A stretch of DNA of 64,000 bases from Diplolepis rosae. Taxonomy: Eukaryota; Arthropoda; Insecta; Hymenoptera; Diplolepididae. Of the stretch, positions 33,692 through 44,140 are shown in pieces. Every line of letters begins with the position of its first letter. Within the stretch, counting starts at the first letter, position 1. The notes beneath the pieces were generated by a model. It ran no database searches. It was not told where the DNA came from and saw only the letters and a list, made by a program, of their open reading frames with translations. The translations under genes and the position numbers were made by a program. Location of the stretch: the NCBI GenBank assembly GCA_030998225.1, contig JAPYXD010000755.1:3211501-3275500 (forward strand), in the 5' to 3' direction.

Positions 33692-34738
33692 TTACTGGGG
33701 ATTCTCCACTGAGTTTGGTACAGAAGATTTTTCTTGCTTCTTGAGAAATCTTACGCTGGTCTGACGCTCTGTCTTCTCCACGCCCGTCGTCGCGTCTGTT
33801 CGGCGAGCGGAGTCGAAGTTTAAATCACTTTTATTAGCTGGAGCAGGTGATTGTGCTCTCGGGGGTGTACTAGTATACGTATTAGTATTAGTATATGGGT
33901 GATTGCGATTAGGATAAGGGTTCTTTGACTTGTGCGTACCTGGATAGTACGGATGAGGTTGATAGGGTAAATAAGGTGGGTATTGAAATGGGGGTGCGTA
34001 GTTACTTGGGCAATTAGGCACTATTGGTGATGTATGTCTCCTTATTATCCCTGCCGGTCCTTGTCTGGGTTCGATTGTTCTATTTCTGTCCGGTGATGAT
34101 GCAAACCTAACATGAGGGCTCGGGCTTCTATCTCTAGATCCTGCATAGGGTGTAGAATATCGATTTTCCACTATATTGTTCATAGGAAAATGGGGGTTTA
34201 ATTGATGTCAAGCTTTATACTCGAGTGCGTACTTTAATACTGCTTCCAATGAAGCTGGATTCCGTGACTCCACCATTCCTGATATTACATCGGGTAGTCC
34301 CCGGATGAAAGTCTCTAAGGCGCAATCATTTAAGGGTAGTAACATTTGCTCCGTGTTCTGGTATTTATCTTCTAACATCACTTGAGCTCCGGATTTTAGT
34401 AGGTTGATTCTGTCATAAAACTCGCTTACACTTTCGCTGCGAGACATCCCAGTTGTGGATATCTCATGCAAATACCACGAGTAAGTTTTGTGGGGGGCAA
34501 AGCGCTGTTTAAGATGCTGTATTAAATCAGTTATTGTAGAAAATGTTTTTCCGTGAATACTATCTCTTGCAGCACCCTTTGATCGCGCTAGTACCGCCAT
34601 TATGTACTGCCTTTCGCAATTTGCAGGTACATGGATTTTTCCTTTAACACATCTTAAATAAATATTTTTTCCGTTAAAAGTGGGTATATTCATCACCCTT
34701 TGCTGTATAGCAAAACATTCCGCCATTGAAGTGGCCAT
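33692..34738 (-). pseudogene. Gypsy/errantivirus-like gag
   Basis: Starts ATG 34738 (MATSMAECFAIQQRVMNIP). First half is helical capsid-like (FYDRINLLKSGAQ, LETFIRGLPD), ending at an in-frame TGA (34208-34210). The same frame continues into a Pro/Tyr/Arg-rich, zinc-knuckle-free tail (PPFQYPPYLPYQPHPYYPG) typical of errantivirus Gag, to the stop at 33692, where the -1 pol frame begins. Structural protein of the particle in the family. Confidence 0.8.
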
Positions 34739-34739
34739 G

Positions 34740-35137
34740 GCGTCGCTAAGGGTGCGTGAGTTTTTCCCTGTGAACTCTCCACCCTGTGTTTTGTCATGAG
34801 TGGTACTATTTTTGTAACGGGAGTTTCAAATGCTCCTTATGTGTAAAATTATGTTAAATTTAGTACCTAATACTTGATTTCGATTATTGCTGAAAAACCG
34901 GCTTTTTCAAAAAATTTGGTTTTTCGAAAAAGAAAATTTTTTGTTGTTTTGTTCCTGAAATAATTTATAGATGCTATCTCACTTTTCCTTTTCCTTTTGT
35001 TTGTTTATTATTTAATTTTTAAATGGGCAGTGTAATGTCCAATTAAGAAATTAGTCCTTTAAAATAAGTTGGCCTATAAAATTTTTTAATTATAATGACT
35101 ACAGTTATTTCCAATGTTGTAATTTCCTAAGGAACAT
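34740..35137. other. Presumed Gypsy 5' leader, boundaries unknown
   Basis: Lies upstream of gag. No pair of LTRs could be matched between here and the region below 17.4 kb. Contains T-rich tracts, no coding domain. Confidence 0.35.
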
Positions 35138-35461
35138 TTACACTTTGTCCGGAATATTTATTTTGAAAAAGGTTGGGAATGTTTTTCCAATTACTCCGGA
35201 TATGCTTGTACCTACGTCTGGATTTATAAAGTTAAATTCTATTTCTTTATTTAATATGGGAATTTTTACTGCATCACTTGTTGTAAGGGTGGCGTTGTGA
35301 ATAATGTAAATTCTGAGATGATTGATATTATAAAAGGAGGCTAATTTTTCTTTCTGGATTAGATTAATAGTTAAATTTAGATCATATAAAAAGTCGCCTA
35401 CTTTGTTTTTTAATAATCCGGAATCGATTGAAATTATAGTATTTGAATTGTGTTTAAACAC
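35138..35461 (-). pseudogene. Possible retropepsin fragment of another LTR element
   Basis: Minus-strand frame with LNLTINLIQKEKL at the position of the DxG..LI protease block, then VKIPILNKEIEFNF and SGVIGKTFF-like spacing (GVIGKTFPTFF), resembling the flap and G(I/V)IGxxF motif of Gypsy proteases. The catalytic DSG/DTG is not clearly in place. Short and isolated, so weak. Confidence 0.35.
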
Positions 35462-35631
35462 TATGTGTGAGTTTTTATGTGCTATGCAATTTTTCTAATT
35501 GTAGCAACCAATTAACCAATATTAACCTTTAAGTTAGTCAAGATAAATAATACTTTGTATCAATGCAAAAAAAGGAATTGTCGTTTATTACTTCTATAAT
35601 TGCATGTCAATGGCACAAATTCTTGGAAAAT

Positions 35632-35750
35632 AGTTGGGTTTCGTTTGAGTCTCCGTGAGGTAGCAAAACAACGATAAATTTCGCATGAGGTAGTTTGGAT
35701 TTCGTTAGTCTCCGTGAGGTAGCAAAACAACGAAAAATCTTGCAGGAGGT
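35632..35750 (+). repeat. Two tandem units of about 59 bp
   Basis: GTCTCCGTGAGGTAGCAAAACAACGA occurs in both units (35632-35691 and 35692-35750) with similar flanks ending GC(A/G)(T/G)GAGG. Could be part of an LTR or leader; function unknown. Confidence 0.7.
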
Positions 35751-35759
35751 AAGGTGTAA

Positions 35760-38060
35760 GGGATACAAGTCCTCCAACTGGTATGAAAATTATCTGCTTA
35801 CGTATCTTGCTAAGTACACGAGAAATGAATCAAACATGCACTTGTTAATAAGATAGGTTAGTTCTTCCCGATTTCAGAAATGAATCACTATTAACCGACA
35901 TGACTAAATACGACAATACATGTAATCCAAAGGAAATCTCTAGTAGTACGGTCTGCTCACGACATTGAATTATCGGTCCGAACTTAATAACCGTACAGCT
36001 GTTCGGAACTTAATGACAAACCTCCAGGAGTAAATCTGAGGTATATATACTATTGATGCTTCTAATAGTGGGAGCAGATTAACGTAAATCGGTGGCACGG
36101 CACGTACGAATTGCGAATCGGTGGCCAGGCACGATCTTTGCAAGAGTTCATGGGTTAATCTCTTCTATTTCCCAATTCTATTTCTAGTTTCTGAATAAAT
36201 GCTATTTTAATTACATATTTCTGCATTTATTTGTCTATGATTTATATTGCTTATTTTACGAAGTATGATCATTAATTGATTGCCAATGACCAATCAATCA
36301 ATTCTTTACTTATGTTCCATAATCAATAATCGATTATCATTCATTGATCGTGATCGACTTATCGGCAATCAATACATAATGGCGCTAATAATGATCAATA
36401 CTATATTACTATCCGAGGTGTTAATAATAGTTGTGATATTATACTAATATGGTAATAATTAATTATAGTAATTACCTCACGCCGAATATATACACATTAT
36501 GTTTAATGAGGCTGTGCTGATAACTTTTCATTCTCTCCTTAGTTTATTAGCGCAGCATCACTACCTTATCTGCGCGCTGTGTGAGTTACTGACTCATTAC
36601 CGCGGGTGCAATTACCATATAGACGGAGCGCTGCTCTTCTTTATCACTTATTACCATGTGTCAAACCAATTCGTCGACGTGAGGTATACATTGGTTTACC
36701 TCACGCGAACAGCGGCTCGGTCCATATGATAATTTATTACAGGAATATCATTATGTAAATAGTTTCTTCCTCTTTTTCCTTGGTGTGTGGCGTGTTGCCC
36801 TTGCACAGGAGCAATGTAAAAATTGTAAAGTTACTAGGATGTAACAGATTGTTAGTGCAATATCATACATGAATTTTTTTTCTCCTGCAGAGATTATAAC
36901 TGCACTATCAATCAAATTGTTATTTATTATAAGAAATATTTCTCTTCTTCACAAACCCAGCATCGTTGCCAGCCCTTCTTCAATAACCACTTACTAGGTT
37001 ATTTCTTCTCTTAAGCATATAGGCCGAGTTGTTAAGACCGCTTGTACAGATACAGTCAGGTACAGTTATCGTTTCAAATTTAAATTAAAAAACAAAAGCA
37101 AGAGAGAATCCTAATTGACACAAAATACAGGCGACACACCATGGCTCAATCCCACACCTCAACATCCTTCTAGCGAGCTTGATAAAAATTTGTAATTCAT
37201 AGACTTCTAAATACGGATCATTTTTGACCTTAGGTAAATTAATTTGAGAGCATGATTTGACCTTCTAATGACCTCTCAAAGTCACTTTGATCCATAAGTC
37301 AAACCATATGCAAACGTAAAATATCCCGATTTTTCCGAATCCGAGGTCAAACACGTGTTTTCATTTGATAAATAAGAGTTAATCTTGAAATGACCTTGAT
37401 CTTACCGGATCGTGGTTTCTTTAGCTTGCGCACGTTTTTTCTCAATTTCGCCTTGGAATGACCTTGATCCTGACCTTATGGAGTCATACAGACCTCGGAT
37501 ATGGATTCAGGGACCCCAAAACGTATAGGTATGGTAGGATAGTCTAATGCACAAAACACTTTTTTATGGGGCTGTGTAATCAGTTTTTGTCGGATACTCA
37601 GAGCAAGATCTAAATCATTCAACAATATCAGTGTTCTACCTCTATATACTTATTGTCAGTTGTACGTTAAAATGGTAAAATGAAAGACATAACCTCAAAA
37701 GTTTACCGAATAAATTTTTATATTTGATTTAATAACTTTTTTTAGTAAATTTTAACAGTATATAATTTTTTTCATGCTTAAAGAACAAGCTGTAGAATAT
37801 AATTAAAAAAGAAGCAAAAAAGAAGAAAACGCAACCTTCTTAGAATCATAGCTTGTTTACGTAAGTGACTATAAATGCGTACTTTCTACTAAAGTAATAA
37901 TCCACACGCACACAACTTTCAATTTCAGAATCAAAAAACTTCTTTGGGTTTAAATGATTAAATCTAGTAAATTATATTCCATTCATTTGGCGTAAAATTC
38001 TCCAATATTATAGAATGTAGCAAAGGGCAATAGCTAGCTCACTATACCCAGAAACGAGAA
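35760..38060. other. Intergenic DNA with a cluster of TGACCT/AGGTCA motifs
   Basis: No supported gene. Seven TGACCT/AGGTCA hexamers sit in 37225-37476. Elsewhere AT-rich with many ATTGATT/AATCAAT words around 36250-36380. Confidence 0.5.
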
Positions 38061-38846
38061 TTCAATTTAACCCTGCGTTGGCCACGCTATTAGTGTGGCG
38101 CCGGGTTTTTTCCTATTTATCCAATAATTCCTAGAATATCGGAATTTAAACGATCCCACTTCACGTATTCCTCAATTGAAGGGCTGTAAAGCGATATATT
38201 ATGATTTTAAATGCTTGAGTTTAATGCATGGCCTGAAACCTTTTATTTCTTGAGCAAAAACGGAAAAATCCGGCGCCAAGATCCTTACGCGACCAAACTC
38301 GTAATAGAAATTGGACGTGCTGCGTCAGTTTTATATAAATAATGTGCAGGGTATTATAGAAAAGTTTTTTTGCAGTTAGTTTTTTATGTAACAATAAATA
38401 ATGGCAGCACTGGATGATACAGATGACAGTGAACTTTCGGATACGCAATCAGTTAAAAATCTCAATGAACAATCAGAGTCAGAAACAGACGAATCTGAGA
38501 ACAATGAACAACAAACAGAAGGATCCAATTTCTTCGTGAGAAAAGTTAAATCGACCAAATGGTCAAAATCTCCACCGGCTCGAGCTAAAACGAGACCACA
38601 AAATATTATTACTTAACAGCCCGATGTGATTGGATCTGCAATCGATTGCTCAACACCATTAGAATGCTGGGAAATTTTTTTACAGAAAAGTTACTGGTAA
38701 AAATTGTTTCGCCCACTAATCAAAAGTTAAAGGAGTTACGTGTAGAGTATGCGAGAGATCGAGACTGTGTTGAAACCAATGTCGAAGAAATTTGAGCCTT
38801 ATTTGGACTTTTGTATTTGGGTGGATTACTCAAAATATCTCATATA

Positions 38847-39391
38847 CTACTGTGATCAAATTGAAAGGTGAATTTTGTTATAAAATGAAAAATCCTTATT
38901 TATTTATCCAAATCAATTTCATCCCCTTCCGATATAATGCACTTATGCCAACGTTTTTGCCAATCGTCGAAACACTTGTTAAATTCGATTTCCGGAATTG
39001 CCTTCAGAGCCTTCAGCGATTCGGTTTTTATCTCCTCAATCGAGTCAAAACGGTGTCCTCGGAGCGGTCTCTTAAATTTGCTGGACAACCAGAAGTCACA
39101 CGGAGCTAAATCAGGTGAATACGGTGGTTGCGGAACGATAATTGTTGAAGTTTTGACGAAATGATCGCGTAAAACCAGTGCCGTGTGTGATGGTGCATTA
39201 TCATGCCAAGAGTTGTTGTCCCATAAATCCGGCCTTTTTCTGCGAACAGCTTCACACTAATGAATATTTTGATTTGAAATTTGGCACAGATGTCACTAAC
39301 AGTACTACCAACTTATGGAATTAAAATTTTCAGTTTCAGAAATCCCGGGAAGTTTAAATTTAAAATTCACCTTTCAATTTGATCACAGTAG
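38847..39391 (-). mobile_element. Small mariner nested in the piggyBac-like gene
   Basis: Inverted ends CTACTGTGATCAAATTGAAAG at 38847 and, inverted, at 39391, with TA on both sides (38845-38846, 39392-39393). At 545 bp it keeps only the 3' part of a transposase on the minus strand. Confidence 0.9.
38894..39270 (-). pseudogene. Mariner transposase, C-terminal half
   Basis: Minus strand from about 39250: RKRPDLWDNNSWHDNAPSHTA holds the second catalytic Asp, PPYSPDLAPCDFWL the third, then KRPLRGHRFDSIEEIKTESL and a C-terminus near 38900 (EGDEIDLDK). The N-terminal DNA-binding domain and first Asp are missing. The frame is otherwise open, suggesting a fairly recent deletion copy. Confidence 0.85.
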
Positions 39392-39660
39392 TACATGTCA
39401 CTGATCTTTGGGCGACCGACGAGACTGCACCAGATTACTTTCACGGCGTCATGCGTTCTAATCGCTTTTTATTACTTTTGAGAAGATTGAGATTCAACAA
39501 CTCAGATAATAGAGTTGAGAGGAAGAAGGTGAATAAACTTGCACCAATTCGTGATGTATGGGAAACAACAAATAATAAGTTTACTGAATTCTATGTACTC
39601 AGTGAGTGTTTGCAGAAACGAATACTTTTCAGTGTTGCTGTGTTTAACTTGATTTAGTTT

Positions 39661-40507
39661 CAATTTCTTCTGCTTCCTTTCCTTTTTTTCAAATTATTAT
39701 GTAATTTTTCGAGTTTTGATTGAAGTATGCGTTCTTGACCGAAAATGTTTCAAAAAGCTTTGGTGATAATTTGTCAGAATTTCGTACCAGCTCGCACAAT
39801 ATACGCAATATGAACACCCAGTTAATTTTTATCAAACAATTCGACAGATTATTTCTTTTTCAGATAAGAGAACGGTCAAGAACTATGTTTCGGATTATTA
39901 TGGCATATTTTATTATTTTATTGTTATGGCATTTCCGACTCTTCTGGAAGTAACATCCCATCATATGACCTGAAATTGAATCATGATAAGTATCTCAGAT
40001 ACAAAAAGCACTCGAAATGCAAGAAGTACCTGAATAAAAAGTATCTGAGGCACCAGAAACTCTTTAAATACGAGTTGTGTTTGAAATTCCTAAAACACAT
40101 GAAGTGTTAGCTGTACCTCAAGCAATTTCTTATTCCAAGAAGTTAATTTCACCTTCAGGACCAGCAACACGAGTTTTCATCATGTTCTATATTCTGTGTG
40201 GAATACTCTATGGTATTTTAGAATAGATGCAAGAAAATTCTACAGTTATTAATATATATAGAAGCGCTCAACAGTGTGAAGCCAAATGAAGAACTCAACA
40301 ACCAAATTATCAATATTTTCCTATTATTGATGACTCTTAGGTTTAAAACTGATGGTGTGAGGGTGCTAAATATGGGCGCCAAGTTCATTGCAGCTCCTCT
40401 AAATTAAAACTTAACCTGAGGTTATCACAAATGTTCAACAGAACTGCTGAAATTTTTGACTATAGATTGAATTTTCATGACCACTTTCAATAATATCGTT
40501 TTATTAC
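39661..40507. other. Unassigned stretch between piggyBac remnant and HPS4-like exons
   Basis: A plus-strand reading at about 40003-40226 is rich in Glu/Val/Pro (EVPE-, VSEAPET-like) with two stops; no family recognised. Downstream HPS4-like exons should also lie here or further left, but a convincing phase-matched exon was not found. Confidence 0.3.
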
Positions 40508-40660
40508 CTTTTTATTAAATACTGCCAGTTCAGAACTGTATCTGCATTTTACATTTAGATCTCCATCCATCTTGTTTCTTTGTTTTTGATCCAGATAAAT
40601 ACGTAAAAGTTGAACTCCAAAAGGTAAATCAAAAGTTGTAGATATCCTCTCAGCAGGAGA
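40508..40660 (-). CDS. HPS4-like gene, internal exon 4 of those visible
   Basis: 153 bp, 51 codons, bordered by tttacag (acceptor, just above 40660) and gtaataa (donor, below 40508). Encodes SPAERISTTFDLPFGVQLLR..NMDGDL-like sequence that continues the longin-type domain. Phase 0 at both ends; it joins in frame to the exon at 40736-40805. No next exon in matching phase was identified downstream, so the gene's 3' part is unresolved. Confidence 0.65.
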
Positions 40661-40735
40661 CTGTAAAATAAAACTCGAATTGAAAAATGAAATCCCGTGT
40701 TACATAAATGAAGAAGATTATATTGAATACATTAC

Positions 40736-40805
40736 TTTAATTCTATAAGGATCAGTCAGAACTAAATGTTTGGTTATTTCAGCACTTAATTGTGTTGTGA
40801 CAACT
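40736..40805 (-). CDS. HPS4-like gene, internal exon 3 of those visible
   Basis: 70 bp with cccatttcag acceptor and gtaatg donor. Encodes VVTTQLSAEITKHLVLTDPY; the VVxTQL..LT..L(V/L)L phrase is characteristic of the HPS4/CCZ1-type second longin region. Its first base completes a codon split with the exon at 41649-41743. Confidence 0.7.
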
Positions 40806-41044
40806 CTGAAATGGGAGGAAAAATGAATCAGAACTTAGACTTTCACAAAAAACATTATTTAACGTAAGCATACAAGTTAGAACTATTTCTATCATACATG
40901 AAGAGAGAAATCTAACTATAATGCAATGGGCATTTCTAATACTGTTGTATTGGGTTTTTTTTTGCTATCTTGATGACGAAATGCAGTCAAAACATAGAAT
41001 GTTTTCATGTCAGTAACGTACAAAGCTCGATAGTTGAAAAGAGT

Positions 41045-41392
41045 AGTGCTGGCGTGCGATAAAAGTATGTCTATTTACCTTAATACGGTTTCTCGAATCT
41101 CATGCTATTTACACATGAGAGTCTTGCAACTAGGTAATTATATCATGACTGCTGTAATGCTTATTATCTATCCGATATTAGGCATTTTCACTTATATCAA
41201 CAGCTAATTTCACATAAGAAATCTTCAAATTTTGTCGATATGTGTTAACGCATGTGCCCTGCAGATTTTATATCATGAGACAGAAAGCGCCGTTGCAAGA
41301 CTCTCATGCTGAAATAGTGTGAGTTTTGCGCAACCGCAGTAAGGTGAGGCGATTTGATTTTCTCGCACGTCAACTGCTTTTGAAGCATTCAG
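41045..41392. repeat. Foldback element in an HPS4-like intron
   Basis: Arms of about 90 bp; the inner arm edges CATGAGAGTCTTGCAAC (41117-41133) and GTTGCAAGACTCTCATG (41293-41309) are perfect complements, while the outer arms have diverged. MITE-like, no coding content. Confidence 0.7.
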
Positions 41393-41648
41393 CTCGAGCA
41401 CTATTGCTAAGTGCATTTGATTCGGTAGTAAAAAGGCTTGTCACTCCATTAGTGTATGATTTATAGTAAATTTTTCAAAAATTGAGTACCCATTTTGCAC
41501 GTTCAAATCCTATTCTTCAATACAAAGAGCTAACCTTCCAATGATAGTCAATTTTTTCTTTCCATGCAGAAAGATAACATAATAATTTTTACATTTTTTA
41601 CAAATTATCTTTTCGTCAAGTTGAAGTTTATTCAAAGAACTAACTCAC

Positions 41649-41743
41649 TTATTATTGTAGAAGAGGGATCCACCCAGAATACCACTTATTTCTTGGCAAT
41701 TTTGCAAAAAGTGAATCGACTCTAAAAAAACATTGCTGGCGGT
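41649..41743 (-). CDS. HPS4-like gene, internal exon 2 of those visible
   Basis: 95 bp with ttgttttacag acceptor and gtgagt donor. Encodes TASNVFLESIHFLQNCQ..GILGGSLFYNN. The LQxCQ..GxLGGxxxYxxxVVxTQL run, completed by the next exon, is what led me to HPS4. Two bases at its end plus one base of the next exon make a Lys codon. Confidence 0.7.
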
Positions 41744-41830
41744 CTGTAAAACAATGCAAAATTATTTTTAATTCATTTTAAAATACTTTGAAAAAATGTA
41801 TTAGTACATTAAACATCACGTAATACAAAC

Positions 41831-42061
41831 CCTTGGGAGCTTTAAAGTTGGAATGTCGGAAAATAAACTCGCACTGTATTGTAAAATAGGTAGATATGTT
41901 TCAAACATATGATATAATTTCTCTGTAAATTTGTTACGATCGTTATTAAGCGATGAAGATATGGTATCAAGATCACAGTGAAAGAACTTTAATAGAGATT
42001 CCAAAGTGTTTGCTCGTCTTTGCAAAATCCAATCTTGAATATTTCTGTCTGTACCCACTGC
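41831..42061 (-). CDS. Hps4: HPS4-like gene (BLOC-3 subunit), internal exon 1 of those visible
   Basis: 231 bp, 77 codons, acceptor ttgttgtag, donor gtttgt, phase 0 at both ends. Encodes RNIQDWILQRRANTLESLLK and FTEKLYHMFETYLPILQYSA, helical linker sequence preceding the longin segment. The four visible exons have mutually consistent phases across three introns, which is strong evidence for a real host gene. HPS4 with HPS1 forms BLOC-3, an exchange factor for Rab32/38-type GTPases in lysosome-related organelle biogenesis (known for the family). The 5' and 3' exons were not located. A CCZ1-like relative is the main alternative. Confidence 0.65.
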
Positions 42062-42849
42062 CTACAACAATATACATAAATCAATCAACTTGTTTTTACA
42101 AGAAAATTTAGTATTCCTCCAAGAATAAATTTCATTACGTCAAACTCATGCATATTTCTTCGATTTGAAGTTACGAATCTTAACACAATTTAACTATATG
42201 ATTAATTAATACAGGAGTAAATTGAGTGCAAAATGCTGTATAGGGTAGCAGTAAATATCCCCAAGGTCGCAAGGTAGAGTAGAACGTATACCAAGCTTAT
42301 ACAGTAAAATAATTTTTCGAGGAATTATAGAGAGAACATAAATGCTAGAGAGCGAACACGAAGTTGCACACAAGTTTTCCTTTTGGGCGATCTCCGTGCA
42401 TACAGCTGTGTGGAAGTGACATTTACATACCTATACGAGTTCGTATCCTCGTATTTATGCTTTTTCTATGATTCTTTCACGAAAGACTTTTCATATTTTT
42501 CAAAATAGCACGAAATTTAAGGAGCATCTTCTGAACAATGAATTAAAAAATACCAATTCGTGATATAGAACGAATTATTAAGCTGTTCCTGCACTCAGTG
42601 TAAAAGTGCTCAACTCCCTGTACATTTAGGTTTGTAATCAAATATCAATAAGGCACACGATCCACGTTATATTTATGGAGTATAATTTCTCAAGTGATAC
42701 CACCTAAAAAGACGAAAAAGTCTGATCTAGCTCAAAGTTTAATTGATTGCAGTCCTATCCGATGGTACTTGGTAACAATAGTATATTACATGCCTAGGCG
42801 CACAATGAGGGTTATTGCGCGACGAGCAACAATGCTCCAGGAGATCGAA

Positions 42850-43302
42850 GCCGAGACGAATCCGAGGCGCGATCAGTCCTGCGAGCATTGTCGCGAGTCT
42901 CGTAATTTTCCGAATTGTGTGCATTGGCACGTATTCTATATTATGTGACTTTGGTGCGTATACGAGTTTTCATGCGTACACTCGAATCTAATCTAGTATT
43001 GTAGTTGTTTGCAGCGCTAGTCATTGCACTTCATATTTCGCGACTAGTCCCGGCCATTTTGATTTTATCGATCTTGTGTAGTAGTAGCGGATATTAATAA
43101 ACGCATGCGCAGTTCAAATATACAAGGCTTTGTCAGTAGGGTGCTAACGCTTTACGAAGAAGAAGATTGTTCTCCACTGTATAGATATAGGCGCGTGCGC
43201 AGGTCAATTTTTACATTGTATTCCTCTGTAGCGCAATACACAACATTGCGCTACCCTTAACTGTAGCGAAAAAACGAGTTTACGCGCCAGAGGCACATAC
43301 AA
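42850..43302 (+). repeat. Dispersed repeat, copy 1 (inverted partner at 50814-51286)
   Basis: Relatively GC-rich unit of about 455 bp shared with the minus strand of 50814-51286: GAGGCGCGATCAGTCCTGCG, GTGTGCATTGGCAC, TTGTGTAGTAGTAGCG and CGCATGCGCAGTTC are common words. Near the end GTAGCGCAAT-acacaac-ATTGCGCTAC is a perfect 10-bp hairpin. No protein domain. Short non-autonomous repeat of unknown class. Confidence 0.75.
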
Positions 43303-43700
43303 ATTATTTTGTAACATCACTACGTTCCCCCTGGTTCCCAGACGCTTCAGTCAGTCAGGGTTCGGTAAGTGTGGGGGGGGAGGGGGGACGAAAGGAATCG
43401 GAGACGAAATTTTACACATACTTTGAAAGATTTATTAAATAAAAGTTCAATTTATAAAAATACAAAAGAAATAATTACAGAAAAAATATTTAAGTTTGTG
43501 TGTGTGTGTATGTAAATGGATATAAACAATAGATTTTGTGTTCCGGCGTCAGTGTGTAAAGTTACTATGTGAGTGGGTGTGCGTGTGTTGAAGTGGGTGC
43601 GCGGGCATAGGCCTAACGGTTTGGGGGTGTGTTTACCCAAATCTCTCATCCGGGTGCTCGTCAGTTGATCACGATTTAGTCTTGGTCGTTTTAGGGAGGG
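43303..43700. other. G-rich and GT-repeat spacer
   Basis: Contains a G8-A-G6 run near 43372 and a short (TG)n at about 43496. No gene seen. Confidence 0.5.
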
Positions 43701-44000
43701 GCGCCCTCAGCGGTATCTGAGTGTTGGCGCTCAGATCGGTGCTTCGGCCATAGCGGTATCTAGAGGGCCGAGGGTACTGGTGTGTCGGCCGTTCGGTAAT
43801 TCCCCAGGTCGGGCGCGGTCAGCGGTATCTGACGGGACCCGTTCCTTGGCGGGGCCTTGGCAATGGCGGGATCCAGACGGCCGAGGGTACTGGTGTATCG
43901 GTCGGTCGGTGTATTGGTCCGGTGAGAGTCGGGTTTACAATGCCCCAGTGAGAACCGGGCGCAGCGTGATCAGGTGCGCCTGAAGTCACACACCGCCCTC
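43701..44000 (+). repeat. Structured GC-rich tandem repeat (two units of about 113 bp)
   Basis: Unit hairpins CTCAG-CGGTAT-CTGAG (43706-43721) and GTCAG-CGGTAT-CTGAC (43818-43833) have paired changes with an identical loop. Each unit also has GGCCGA..GGTACTGGTGT..TCGG(C/T)C (43766-43790 and 43879-43903), a second stem. GC content is far above the surroundings. Same style as the 1.7-2.15 kb array, and linked to the same module at 44025-44140. Confidence 0.65.
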
Positions 44001-44024
44001 TCGTCCCATGGCCAATGGCTATTG

Positions 44025-44140
44025 CCCTTGGTCAAGGGACGAGCTGGTTCGCCGGTATTGTATATACGGTTGGGTAGGTTTGGGTACGTTTTAGGTACGG
44101 TCAGGTACGGTCAGGTACGGTCGGGTATGTTCGGTTACAT
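44025..44140 (+). repeat. Shared module (second copy) with GGTACGGTCA repeats
   Basis: GACGAGCTGGTTCGCCGGT at 44038 matches 1555. It is followed by three direct copies of GGTACGGTC(A/G)(G) at 44096-44125. See the entry at 1541. Confidence 0.65.

Larger units (their letters stand above)
38067..39660 (+). pseudogene. PiggyBac-like transposase, 5' half, interrupted by mariner
   Basis: TTAA at 38067 followed by CCCTGCGTTGGCCACGC looks like a piggyBac target and TIR start. ATG 38401 opens an acidic Ser/Glu N-terminus, then TKWSKSPPARAKTRPQNIIT. After a TAA, ECWEIFL is readable in another frame. After the inserted mariner the frame continues as DLWATDETAPDYFHGVMR, LLLLRRLRFNN and VERKKVNKLAPIRD, the segment around the first conserved catalytic region of piggyBac transposases. 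The C-terminal half and the right terminus were not found. Without the mariner and one TA the reading crosses the site in frame. Confidence 0.8.

Noticed and set aside
35632..35750. CRISPR-like repeat
   Set aside because: Only two units, adjacent without unique spacers, in a eukaryotic context.
40419..40447. Possible next HPS4-like exon with AG and GT borders
   Set aside because: The phase required by the previous exon gives an immediate stop; not supported as coding.
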